Source of the DNA: Lachnospiraceae bacterium
GTDB lineage: Bacteria > Bacillota > Clostridia > Lachnospirales > Lachnospiraceae
Direction: 5' to 3'
Assembly: GCA_024695145.1 (NCBI GenBank)
Contig: JAILIS010000038.1
Span: 1-64,000, forward strand
DNA length: 64,000 nt
Position numbers and translations under genes: made by a program. Under the pieces are notes generated by a model. That model was not told the origin of the DNA. It was given only the letters and a program-made list of their open reading frames with translations, and ran no database searches. This document shows, piece by piece, positions 15,863 through 24,230 of this stretch (its first letter is position 1; the number at the start of each line of letters is the position of its first letter).

Positions 15863-16806
15863 TGGCGTCTACTTTCCTTCGAAATGTCGTCGGAGACCAT
15901 ATGACGAAGCTTGGCGAGGCAGATGAGCGCGTCATTGTCGTAAATGCGGACCTGATGAATACGAGCAGGAATCGTAAGTTTGTGGAGCGTTTTCCCGACA
16001 GATCGTTTAACGTCGGTATCGCCGAGCAGTTCATGGTAAGCTTTGCAGCGGGCCTTGCCCACGAGGGATTTATTCCTTATGCCTTTTCCATGGCACCGTT
16101 TATGAGCATGCGCGCCTGCGAACAGGTTCGGACCGACGTCGCGTATGCAGACCTTAATGTACGGCTGATAGCCACATATGCGGGTCTGTCCGGCGGTATA
16201 TCGGGAGCCACGCACTGGAGCATAGAAGATGTCGGCATCATGCGTTCGATCCCGAATATCACGATACTGGAGCCTTCTGACGGCATACAGGCGGTAAAGC
16301 TTCTCGACCGGACGATAGATCACAAAGGACCCGTCTATATGAGAATAAGTGTCGATCCGGTCAGTGAGATCTATGATCAGACATATGAACCGGTCATAGG
16401 CAGGGCTTCTGTGGCAGCAGGCGGAGATGATGCGGCGTTTATCTGTTCGGGATCGGTTGTCAGCGCTGCTGTTGAGGCAGCCGCCGAGCTTAAAAAAGAG
16501 TGCGGCATATCAGTTCGCGTTGTCGATATGCATACGATCAAGCCGCTTGATGAGGAGGCCGTCTTATCTGCGGCCGCTACAGGATACATGGTCGTCGCAC
16601 AGGATCACAATATCGCGGGCGGACTTTGCGAAGCGGTATCGACCGTCCTTGCCAAGGATCATGTATCAGCTGAGGTTTGCTTCGCCGGTATTTCCGACCG
16701 GTTTGTTGCGATGGCACATGCGCCCTATCTGTATCATATGTTCGGATATGACAGGGAGGGCCTTAAGGAGAAGATGAAGAACTTACTGGGGATCACGGGA
16801 CAATGA
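15862..16806 (+). CDS. Transketolase, C-terminal (pyrimidine-binding) subunit
   Basis: Second half of the split transketolase. The start at 15862 overlaps the partner stop as TGATG, with GGGGGAAG 6 bases upstream. RVIVVNADLMNTSRNRKF is the N-terminal strand. FNVGIAEQFMVSFAAGLA contains the glutamate that activates the ThDP aminopyrimidine. TYAGLSGGISGATHWSIEDVG carries the cofactor/substrate region with a histidine. PVYMRIS and the C-terminal regulatory domain follow. Length 314 is usual. The very tight coupling and equal reading support a heterodimer with the preceding product. No other pentose phosphate gene is nearby. Confidence 0.9.
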   Translation: MASTFLRNVVGDHMTKLGEADERVIVVNADLMNTSRNRKFVERFPDRSFNVGIAEQFMVSFAAGLAHEGFIPYAFSMAPFMSMRACEQVRTDVAYADLNVRLIATYAGLSGGISGATHWSIEDVGIMRSIPNITILEPSDGIQAVKLLDRTIDHKGPVYMRISVDPVSEIYDQTYEPVIGRASVAAGGDDAAFICSGSVVSAAVEAAAELKKECGISVRVVDMHTIKPLDEEAVLSAAATGYMVVAQDHNIAGGLCEAVSTVLAKDHVSAEVCFAGISDRFVAMAHAPYLYHMFGYDREGLKEKMKNLLGITGQ

Positions 16807-19688
16807 ATACGAGCTTATATCTGTCACAATCATATCAGGATGCATGGGATGACTATAAGAGAAGTCTGATCCTGCCGGGATTTCCGGTATGGGATCATAT
16901 CATACTTACGGCCAGCAACGAGCATCAGGCAGCTGCTTATCGCGCGCAGATAGATGCCAGGAGTGCGCATCTTCCGGAAAGAACGAAGATCACGGTCATT
17001 CCCGATGAAGGCGGCGTACGGGTCGGCTCGGGCGGGGCCACACTGTCTGTTCTTAAATGGCTTAAAGAAAACGGCGGCTGGGAAGGTAAGAGGATACTTG
17101 TGATACACAGCGGCGGCGACAGCAAGCGCGTTCCGCAGTACAGCGCACTCGGAAAGCTTTTCTCACCCGTACCGCGCGCTCTTCCCGACGGTAGAAACAG
17201 CACACTGTTTGATGAATTCATCATCGCGATGTCGGCAGTCCCCGGAAGGTTCCGGGAAGGCATGCTGCTGCTTTCGGGCGATGTACTTTTGATATTTAAT
17301 GCGCTTCTTATTGACTGGTCCGGGTCGGGAGCTGCTGCGATAAGCTTCAAGGAGGATGTATCAACCGGAAGACACCACGGGGTGTTCTTACGGGGCGAGG
17401 ACGGAAACGTCCGGCGCTTCCTTCATAAGCAGAGCACAGAGACGCTTCGCGAGGTGGGAGCGGTCAATTCCGCTGACTGCGTCGATATCGATACGGGAGC
17501 GCTGATCTTCGGAGTGGATCTTCTTGATTCGCTCTGGTCACTCATATCTGTCGACGGAGCGTTTGACGAGGATAAATATCACATATTCGTCAACAGCCGT
17601 GTGAGACTGAGTCTCTACGGTGATTTTGTATACCCGCTTGCCACCGATTCGACGCTCGAAGCGTTCTACGAAGAGGCACCGGAAGGTGTATACTGTGATG
17701 AACTTATACAGTGCCGCAGGGCCGTGTGGGAAGCCCTTCGAAGCTACCGGATCAAACTTATGCGGCTCTTTCCTTCAAAGTTCATACACTTCGGAACGAC
17801 CGGCGAGATACTTCGCCTCATGACAGGCGGTGTGGACGAATACAAAGATCTTGGATGGTCACGCATAGTCAACTCTTCATCATCCGTTCCTTCATACAAT
17901 TCGGTCATAAGCCCGATGGCAAGTGTCGGCCTCGGCATATTTGCGGAATGCAGCTACATCCATTCCGGAGCATCCGTCGGAGCGGGATCGCTGGTATCTT
18001 TTGTTGATGTGGAGTCTGCGAAGATCCCCGCAAGAGTCGTTGTACACGGACTCAAGCAGATCAACGGCAGGTTCGTGTGCCGCATATACGGTGTCAACGA
18101 CAATCCGAAAGAAAACCGGCTGTTCGGGCATCAGATACCGGAATCCCTTGCACCGTCTCTGTGGACGGCGCCGCTTTATCCCGAAAAGGATACGATAAAG
18201 GAAGCCCTTGACAGTGCGATAAAGCTATATGATCTCGTATCGGATGATAAATGGGATGAGATCGAGCGCGGAAAGAGCCTCGCGGAAGGATTTTCCGATG
18301 CGGATCCGCAGGCGATACTCGCCTGGAGCTCTCACATGGAAGAGCTTGTCGCGATGAACCGGATAGATTCGATGATCAAAAACAGCGAGAGCGCGGCCGA
18401 TGTCCCGCATCTGCCCCCGCTTACGAACATTCAGAAGAAATGGCTGTCTGATCATATAGAAAAGGCCGGATTCGGCCGGCAGATGAGGCTTCACTATTAC
18501 GTAGGATGTGCGCTTCGTGATGAGACGATGATATCAAAAGCATTTTCGTCCCTGTCGTCTCACATACTGACATCAACGCTAAAAGGCCTTAAGGAAAATA
18601 CCGAAGCGAGGATATGTACGGATGAGCTTGAAGTACGACTTCCGCTTCGCGTGAACTTCGGAGGCGGATGGTCCGATACGCCGCCTTACTGCAATGAAAA
18701 GGGCGGGACCGTTCTCAATGCCGCGATCACGGTCGCGGGGAGCAGGCCGGTTCTCGTAAAGCTCACAAAGCTTTCGGAGAAGAAGATAGTATTTGAAAGC
18801 CGCGATATGGACACATATGCGGAGTTTGATACGATAGAGCCGCTCCAGTCGGTAGGAGATCCGTTTGATTCATTCGTACTTCAGAAAGCCGCGCTTCTTG
18901 CCTGCGGCGTTATACCGGCGCAGGGCGGAAGCCTTGCCGAAATACTTGACCGCATAGGCGGCGGGTTCCTGATGAATACGGAAGTTACGGGGATACCGAA
19001 AGGATCCGGGCTCGGGACGAGTTCTATCCTTGCGGCGGCTGTGGTAAAGGCACTGTTTAATTTCCTCGCGATCCCGTATACCGAGGATGATCTGTACTCA
19101 CACGTTCTGTGCATGGAGCAGATCATGTCGACCGGCGGCGGCTGGCAGGACCAGGCCGGCGGTGTCACGGACGGTATCAAGTATATTACATCAAGGCCCG
19201 GTCTGAAGCAGCAGCTGAAGGTTGAACACATCAGGCCGGAAAGCGATGCTATGGATGAGCTGAACCGCAGGTTCGCGCTCATATATACGGGTCAGAGAAG
19301 ACTTGCAAGAAACCTGCTTCGCGATGTCGTGGGGCGCTATATCGGTAATGACACAGATGCGGTCTATGCTCTTAATGAGATACAGCGAAACGCAACGCTT
19401 CAGAAATTCGAACTGGAGCGCGGAAACATCGATGCTTTTGCGCAGCTTCTGTCCGAGCACTGGGAGCTCAGCAAGCTTCTTGACAGGGGCAGCACCAATA
19501 CACTTATCGATCAGATATTTGATTCGTGTGACGACCTTCTTGCCGGAAAAATGATATGCGGAGCCGGCGGCGGCGGATTCCTGCAGGTCGTAACCCGAGC
19601 CGATGTCACAAAGGCGGAGCTTAGAGAGCGCCTTCGTTCGGTATTTTCCGATACCGATATAGGCGTCTGGAACTGTAAGCTCCTGTAG
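16803..19688 (+). CDS. fkp: Bifunctional L-fucokinase / fucose-1-phosphate guanylyltransferase
   Basis: Salvages free L-fucose to GDP-fucose in one protein. At 961 residues it is close to Bacteroides Fkp (about 950). Residues 1-500 form the pyrophosphorylase half, with GGVRVGSGGATLSVLK near residue 70 and a left-handed-helix region near 370-410 (SVISPMASVGLGIF). The C-terminal 350 residues are a GHMP kinase: PLRVNFGGGWSDTPPYC near 615, GIPKGSGLGTSSILAAAVVK near 735 as the ATP loop, and GGGWQDQAGG and AGGGGFLQV later. ATG overlaps the transketolase stop. GDP-fucose can also come from gmd and fcl at 39153-41304, so both routes coexist. Fkp is best known from Bacteroidetes, so its presence here may reflect transfer. 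Confidence 0.92.
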   Translation: MNTSLYLSQSYQDAWDDYKRSLILPGFPVWDHIILTASNEHQAAAYRAQIDARSAHLPERTKITVIPDEGGVRVGSGGATLSVLKWLKENGGWEGKRILVIHSGGDSKRVPQYSALGKLFSPVPRALPDGRNSTLFDEFIIAMSAVPGRFREGMLLLSGDVLLIFNALLIDWSGSGAAAISFKEDVSTGRHHGVFLRGEDGNVRRFLHKQSTETLREVGAVNSADCVDIDTGALIFGVDLLDSLWSLISVDGAFDEDKYHIFVNSRVRLSLYGDFVYPLATDSTLEAFYEEAPEGVYCDELIQCRRAVWEALRSYRIKLMRLFPSKFIHFGTTGEILRLMTGGVDEYKDLGWSRIVNSSSSVPSYNSVISPMASVGLGIFAECSYIHSGASVGAGSLVSFVDVESAKIPARVVVHGLKQINGRFVCRIYGVNDNPKENRLFGHQIPESLAPSLWTAPLYPEKDTIKEALDSAIKLYDLVSDDKWDEIERGKSLAEGFSDADPQAILAWSSHMEELVAMNRIDSMIKNSESAADVPHLPPLTNIQKKWLSDHIEKAGFGRQMRLHYYVGCALRDETMISKAFSSLSSHILTSTLKGLKENTEARICTDELEVRLPLRVNFGGGWSDTPPYCNEKGGTVLNAAITVAGSRPVLVKLTKLSEKKIVFESRDMDTYAEFDTIEPLQSVGDPFDSFVLQKAALLACGVIPAQGGSLAEILDRIGGGFLMNTEVTGIPKGSGLGTSSILAAAVVKALFNFLAIPYTEDDLYSHVLCMEQIMSTGGGWQDQAGGVTDGIKYITSRPGLKQQLKVEHIRPESDAMDELNRRFALIYTGQRRLARNLLRDVVGRYIGNDTDAVYALNEIQRNATLQKFELERGNIDAFAQLLSEHWELSKLLDRGSTNTLIDQIFDSCDDLLAGKMICGAGGGGFLQVVTRADVTKAELRERLRSVFSDTDIGVWNCKLL

Positions 19689-19692
19689 GCGG

Positions 19693-19721
19693 TTGTTGAC
19701 ATGTCAAAAAGATGGTAGAAT
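19693..19721 (+). promoter_or_regulatory. Promoter of capD, leaderless geometry
   Basis: TTGTTG (19693-19698), 17 bases, then an extended -10 TGGTAGAAT ending at 19721. Only six bases separate the -10 from the ATG at 19728, and there is no ribosome-binding site, so the transcript probably begins at or next to the start codon. Confidence 0.65.
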
Positions 19722-19727
19722 AGCAGC

Positions 19728-21749
19728 ATGCTTAAAGGAAGACTAGGTAAGAAACGGTTCGGTCTCGAACATTATCAGATAATAAATATCGGTCTTGTGA
19801 TCTATGATATGGTTGCGGTCAATGCAGCCTTTCTTCTTGCACTCTGGATCAGGTTCGACTGCAGCTTCAAGGCTCTTGAAAAGTATCCCGAGTATTTCGA
19901 TCCGTTCAAGAAGTTCGCCCCGATATACACGGTCATATGCATCATCGTATTTGTCTTATGCAAGATGTACAAGAGTGTGTGGCGCTACGTCAGCTTTACG
20001 GAGCTTGCAAGATGCCTTGAGGCAACGGCCATAACTTTTGTCATACAGATCGCGGGAACAACCCTGTTCTTCATGCGCATGCCGATCACGTATTACTGTC
20101 TCGGTATAATGCTTCAGTTCGCGTTTACGCTCGGCATACGGTTTTCTTACAGGATATTCCTGATATTCAAGCGCAAGCAGATGTACCAGATAGACGGTGT
20201 CACACACCGTGTCATGATGATCGGGGCCGGCGAGGCTGCACAGCTCATCATGCGCGATATCCACAAGAATCCGAACAATCCGGATCAGATCGTATGCGTT
20301 ATCGACGACAATTCCAACAAATGGAACAGATACATAGAGGGCGTTCCGATCGTCGGGGGCAGGGACGACATACTGAAGAATGTCGAGAAATACGATATCG
20401 ACAGGATATATCTTGCGATACCGAATGCCCGTGTGGTTGATAAGAGAGATATTCTGAACATCTGCTCCGAGACGAACTGCGAGATCAAGCAGCTTCCGAG
20501 CATGCAGGTGATGGTAGGCGCCGAGGTCGGCGTCAATATGATGCAGAATGTCTCCGTGGAAGACCTTCTCGGTCGTGAGACGATCAGGACCGACATGAAG
20601 GAAGTCTATGATTTCATTCATGACAAGGTCATTCTCGTTACCGGAGGCGGCGGATCGATAGGATCCGAGCTCTGCCGTCAGATAAGTGCGCACAAGCCCG
20701 CACAGCTCATCATATTCGATATATATGAGAACAATGCCTACGATATACAGAACGAGCTGAAGAGCCGCTATCCGGACTTAAATCTCGTAACGCTCATAGG
20801 GTCCGTTCGGGACAGCCGCAGGATCAATCAGGTGTTTGAGCAGTACAGGCCTGATGTTGTATATCATGCTGCGGCGCACAAGCATGTACCCCTCATGGAG
20901 GACAGCCCGTGCGAGTCGATCAAGAATAATGTCATAGGTACATACAAGACGGCTTATGCGGCTGTTGTCAACGGCTGTAAAAAGTTCGTTCTGATCTCGA
21001 CTGACAAGGCCGTCAATCCCACGAACGTCATGGGTGCGTCGAAGCGTATGTGTGAGATGATCATCCAGTCATTTGACCGCAAGATCAAGTTCGGAAAGCT
21101 TGACGATATCCTTCCGATGTTCACTCACGGCGATGATGACGTGAGGGTATATAACAAAAAAGAGCGCTTTGTTGCTGAAGATAACGGCAGTGCGGTAAGG
21201 GTTTATAACAAAAAGGAGCAGTACGTGACGGATTTTGTTGCCGTAAGGTTCGGAAACGTGCTCGGCAGCAACGGCTCGGTCATCCCTCTGTTTAAAAAGC
21301 AGATAGCTGCAGGCGGTCCCGTTACGGTCACTCATCCTGATATCATCAGATATTTCATGACGATCCCCGAGGCGGTGAGCCTCGTGATGCAGGCAGGTGT
21401 CTATGCAAAGGGCGGTGAGATATTCGTTCTCGACATGGGAAGCCCTATGAAGATAGATACTCTTGCGAGAAACCTGATAAAGCTGTCGGGATTCCGTCCC
21501 GACGAGGATATCAAGATCGAGTATACCGGTCTTCGTCCGGGTGAAAAGATGTACGAGGAGAAGCTCATGGATGAGGAAGGCCTTGAAAAAACCCCTAACG
21601 AGCTGATCCATATAGGAAAGCCTCTTGATTTTGACACCGATACGTTCCTGATGAAACTGGAGCGTCTGATGGAAAGCGCATACGATAACGATCCTCAGAT
21701 CAAGCGACAGGTCGCGGATATCGTTACGACATATAAGATACAGGAGTGA
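19728..21749 (+). CDS. CapD/WbpM-type nucleotide-sugar 4,6-dehydratase, membrane bound
   Basis: Converts UDP-GlcNAc to a 4-keto-6-deoxy sugar (C4,6-dehydratase of the PglF/WbpM/CapD group). Residues 1-150 contain four membrane segments. A first Rossmann-like domain carries RVMMIGAGEAAQLIMRD. The catalytic SDR domain begins ILVTGGGGSIGSELCRQI near 302. STDKAVNPTNVMGASKRMCE near 425 holds the active site; the YxxxK tyrosine is methionine, as usual in this group. Unusually, about 45 extra residues lie between QSFDRK and FVAVRFGNVLGS. They contain a tandem repeat, VRVYNKKERFV (472) and VRVYNKKEQYV (490). That explains the length of 673 against about 610-630. It leads a two-gene unit with an acyltransferase. 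Confidence 0.9.
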   Translation: MLKGRLGKKRFGLEHYQIINIGLVIYDMVAVNAAFLLALWIRFDCSFKALEKYPEYFDPFKKFAPIYTVICIIVFVLCKMYKSVWRYVSFTELARCLEATAITFVIQIAGTTLFFMRMPITYYCLGIMLQFAFTLGIRFSYRIFLIFKRKQMYQIDGVTHRVMMIGAGEAAQLIMRDIHKNPNNPDQIVCVIDDNSNKWNRYIEGVPIVGGRDDILKNVEKYDIDRIYLAIPNARVVDKRDILNICSETNCEIKQLPSMQVMVGAEVGVNMMQNVSVEDLLGRETIRTDMKEVYDFIHDKVILVTGGGGSIGSELCRQISAHKPAQLIIFDIYENNAYDIQNELKSRYPDLNLVTLIGSVRDSRRINQVFEQYRPDVVYHAAAHKHVPLMEDSPCESIKNNVIGTYKTAYAAVVNGCKKFVLISTDKAVNPTNVMGASKRMCEMIIQSFDRKIKFGKLDDILPMFTHGDDDVRVYNKKERFVAEDNGSAVRVYNKKEQYVTDFVAVRFGNVLGSNGSVIPLFKKQIAAGGPVTVTHPDIIRYFMTIPEAVSLVMQAGVYAKGGEIFVLDMGSPMKIDTLARNLIKLSGFRPDEDIKIEYTGLRPGEKMYEEKLMDEEGLEKTPNELIHIGKPLDFDTDTFLMKLERLMESAYDNDPQIKRQVADIVTTYKIQE

Positions 21750-21750
21750 T

Positions 21751-22791
21751 ATGAGCGGTAAAGTATACAAGATCAGCCCGGAGGTCTCAAAGAAACTGAG
21801 CATCATCAAGTTCGTCTCGATCGCGATGGTTGTATTTGGGCACTCTCTGGCACTTCCCGTATTTGATACACCGATAATCGTTCCCGGCTGGATCGAGATG
21901 ATCAAGAAGGTCTGCACCTACGTGATCATCCCCGTCACAATGCCGGGTTACTTTATACTGTCGGCCATATTTCTGTATTCGAAACCGTTCCGCTTTATCG
22001 ACAATCTGAAGAAAAAGATGAGAAGCATCGTGCTTCCGTACGTTCTGATCAATACGTTCTGGGTCATCTTCTTTAAGGTCATGTCCCTTATCCCGCAGAC
22101 GGCACCTCTTTTTGCATCCGAGCAGTACCGTCTCGAGACGTGGATGGACCTGTACAATGCGTATTTCGGAGCGTTTCCGCTCTATTATCCGTTCTGGTTC
22201 ATGAGGGATCTCTTCGTATTAAACCTGCTTGCGTCCATACTGTGGATCATAACCGACAGAATGCCTTTTGTCGGCCTTGCGATAGGCTGTGTCATCGGAT
22301 ATTCGAGCTTTCCGGTCCCGTTTGTGAGTGAAAGGTGCTGCATACTCTATTGGATATGCGGGCTTCTGATCGTAAAGTACGGCTTTGATCTTGACCGGAT
22401 CGAAAAGATCAGGTTCGTTGACCTTATAATTGCCGGAGCTGCCATGGGCGTGATGACTTATCTGTCGCATGTCCCGTTCGTACTTACGGCCGCACCGCTT
22501 CTTGCGCTTATGTACAGACTGTGCGGAAAGCTTGTTCCGTTCTACCTTCGAAGCGAAAAGCTTCAGATCGCCGTGAAACAGTCGTTCATCATTTACGCAT
22601 TTCACGAATACTATGAGGCGATGCTCAAGAAAGTCGTTATGTCGCATCTGCCGCAAACGGGTGCGGTACAGTTTCTCGAGCTCATTTCCCTTCCTGCCGT
22701 GATCATAGTCTGCTGTATCATAGCAGGTCATATAATGCAGACAAAGCTTCCGCGCCTGTATGCTCTGATACAGGGACGACGGGCCCGGTGA
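21751..22791 (+). CDS. Acyltransferase family 3 membrane protein
   Basis: Second OafA-like membrane acyltransferase of the window. KLSIIKFVSIAMVVFGHSL gives the V-x-x-G-H signature in the first helix. About ten hydrophobic segments follow in 346 residues, including WVIFFKVM and YYPFWFMRDLFVLNLL, the latter a typical F-x-R-D-L motif of this group. GGAG lies 7 bases before the ATG, one base after the capD stop. It probably acylates a glycan made in this locus; acetyl is the commonest group in the family but the donor cannot be read from sequence. It is only distantly similar to the protein at 6928. Confidence 0.82.
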   Translation: MSGKVYKISPEVSKKLSIIKFVSIAMVVFGHSLALPVFDTPIIVPGWIEMIKKVCTYVIIPVTMPGYFILSAIFLYSKPFRFIDNLKKKMRSIVLPYVLINTFWVIFFKVMSLIPQTAPLFASEQYRLETWMDLYNAYFGAFPLYYPFWFMRDLFVLNLLASILWIITDRMPFVGLAIGCVIGYSSFPVPFVSERCCILYWICGLLIVKYGFDLDRIEKIRFVDLIIAGAAMGVMTYLSHVPFVLTAAPLLALMYRLCGKLVPFYLRSEKLQIAVKQSFIIYAFHEYYEAMLKKVVMSHLPQTGAVQFLELISLPAVIIVCCIIAGHIMQTKLPRLYALIQGRRAR

Positions 22792-22806
22792 GCTGATCAT
22801 ACGCAG

Positions 22807-22835
22807 ATGACACAGGGATGATTCTGTGGTATAAT
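22807..22835 (+). promoter_or_regulatory. Promoter of the first VTC operon, leaderless geometry
   Basis: ATGACA (22807-22812), 17 bases, extended -10 TGGTATAAT ending at 22835. The ATG at 22842 follows after six bases with no ribosome site, so translation probably begins on a leaderless transcript. Confidence 0.75.
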
Positions 22836-22841
22836 CCCGTC

Positions 22842-23555
22842 ATGTTTGAAGAGCTTTCGAGATATCGTCATGAGCATAAATATATCGAATCGGAATCCGA
22901 TCTGAGCGCGGCAGCAGTAAGGCTTCGCGCAGTAATGAAAAAGGATCCGCATATGACCGAGGATAAGAGCTGCTACAATGTTCGCAGCCTTTATTTTGAT
23001 GATCAGTTCGATTCGTTCCTGTGTGAGAACTTAAACGGCACGGATGAGCGGTGCAAGTGGCGTATCAGGATATATGACAGGGACAGCTCATATATCAGCC
23101 TGGAGAGAAAGATCAGGAAGGGCGATCTGATCGCCAAGCAGCACTGTGCGATAGATACCGCGGTATTTTCCGCACTCATGGACAAAAGTGCCGCGATCTC
23201 ATCATCTCATCCGGATCTTGTCAACGTATTCATCAAAGAGATGAAGACGAGGATCCTTCGCCCCGTCGTTATCGTTGAATATGAGCGCACACCTTTTGTG
23301 TGCAAAGAGGGCAACACGAGGGTCACGATAGATCGAAATATCCGCTCCTCGCAGGAAACCGATGCCCTGCTCGCAGACAGGCCCCTTGTCTGCCGTCCCC
23401 TTCTTTCCACGGGACAGAACCTTTTGGAGGTCAAATATGATGCGTTTCTTCCGGTGTATATAGCCCGTACGATAGAGCACGGGAGAATGCGCCGTGAAAC
23501 ATTTTCAAAATACGCCCTTGCGCGAAGATTACCTTATAACTGGAGGCAGGTATGA
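22842..23555 (+). CDS. VTC domain protein (polyphosphate polymerase-like), module 1
   Basis: A soluble 237-residue protein of the VTC/polyphosphate polymerase fold (triphosphate tunnel metalloenzyme group), beginning MFEELSRYRHEHKYIE. The start at 22842 is set by the promoter; an upstream ATG at 22818 would lie inside it. YNVRSLYFDDQFDSF is the family strand. KWRIRIYD and SLERKIRKGDLIAKQ give the basic tunnel residues, and NLLEVKYDAFLP the C-terminal acidic/basic strand. In yeast Vtc4 this fold makes polyphosphate from ATP. Bacterial single-domain forms are mostly uncharacterised. It overlaps a DUF4956 gene by 4 bases and is followed by CotH, the same order as in the minus-strand module at 37984. 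Confidence 0.88.
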   Translation: MFEELSRYRHEHKYIESESDLSAAAVRLRAVMKKDPHMTEDKSCYNVRSLYFDDQFDSFLCENLNGTDERCKWRIRIYDRDSSYISLERKIRKGDLIAKQHCAIDTAVFSALMDKSAAISSSHPDLVNVFIKEMKTRILRPVVIVEYERTPFVCKEGNTRVTIDRNIRSSQETDALLADRPLVCRPLLSTGQNLLEVKYDAFLPVYIARTIEHGRMRRETFSKYALARRLPYNWRQV

Positions 23556-24226
23556 TCACATTTTCCGACATTCTGAAAAAATCATTTATCGACGGTTTTG
23601 CCAACACCGAGCTTTCAACGAAGCAGATAATCGTTGTCATCTTCTTTGCGGTTCTGATCGGTGCTTATATTTATGCCGTATACAGGTTCGCAACGAAGAA
23701 GACGTTCTATTCGAAGAGCTTTAACATTTCGCTCGTGCTCATGTCGATGATAACCGCAGCCATCATACTGACGGTACAGTCAAGTGTTGTCATTTCCCTC
23801 GGTATGGTCGGTGCCCTTTCGATCGTCAGATTCCGTACGGCAGTAAAGGATCCGATGGATCTTGCATTTTTGTTCTGGTCGATATCCGTAGGTATCATAT
23901 GCGGAGCGGGTCTAGTTGAGATAGCGATAGTACTCTCGCTTGTGGCAACGGTCGTGATATTCGTACTTGACCGTATCCCGGTGCTGAAGGCTCCGATGAT
24001 ACTTGTTGTCAATGCCGATGTGTCTGCGGATGTGGCCGTTCTGTCCGAGATAAAGAAGAATACGAACAGCTTTGAGGAGAAGTCGAGAGTCATCACAAAC
24101 GGCGTTCTCGAGCTCGTGTATGAGCTTCGCACCAAAGATGCGGCATCTCTTTCAAAAGGGATCAGCGCCGTCTCCGGAGTAACTTCCGTTTCCGTAGTCT
24201 CTCATGAAGGTGAAGTAAGCTTCTAA
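23552..24226 (+). CDS. DUF4956 membrane protein, module 1
   Basis: A 224-residue protein with about three to four membrane segments in the first 145 residues and a soluble C-terminal ACT-like half of about 70 residues. The hallmark VGALSIVRFRTAVKDPMDLA lies between membrane segments and is nearly identical in the minus-strand paralogue at 36589. FLFWSISVGIICGAG follows. The family is usually found beside VTC genes and has no established role; a channel or translocase for the VTC product is an attractive guess. GGAGG is 7 bases before the ATG and the start overlaps the VTC stop. Confidence 0.88.
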   Translation: MITFSDILKKSFIDGFANTELSTKQIIVVIFFAVLIGAYIYAVYRFATKKTFYSKSFNISLVLMSMITAAIILTVQSSVVISLGMVGALSIVRFRTAVKDPMDLAFLFWSISVGIICGAGLVEIAIVLSLVATVVIFVLDRIPVLKAPMILVVNADVSADVAVLSEIKKNTNSFEEKSRVITNGVLELVYELRTKDAASLSKGISAVSGVTSVSVVSHEGEVSF

Positions 24227-24230
24227 CGAT

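Noticed and set aside
19696..19721. A perfect TTGACA box upstream of capD
   Set aside because: Its distance to the -10 is only 14 bases; the TTGTTG three bases further up gives the 17-base spacing seen at other promoters.
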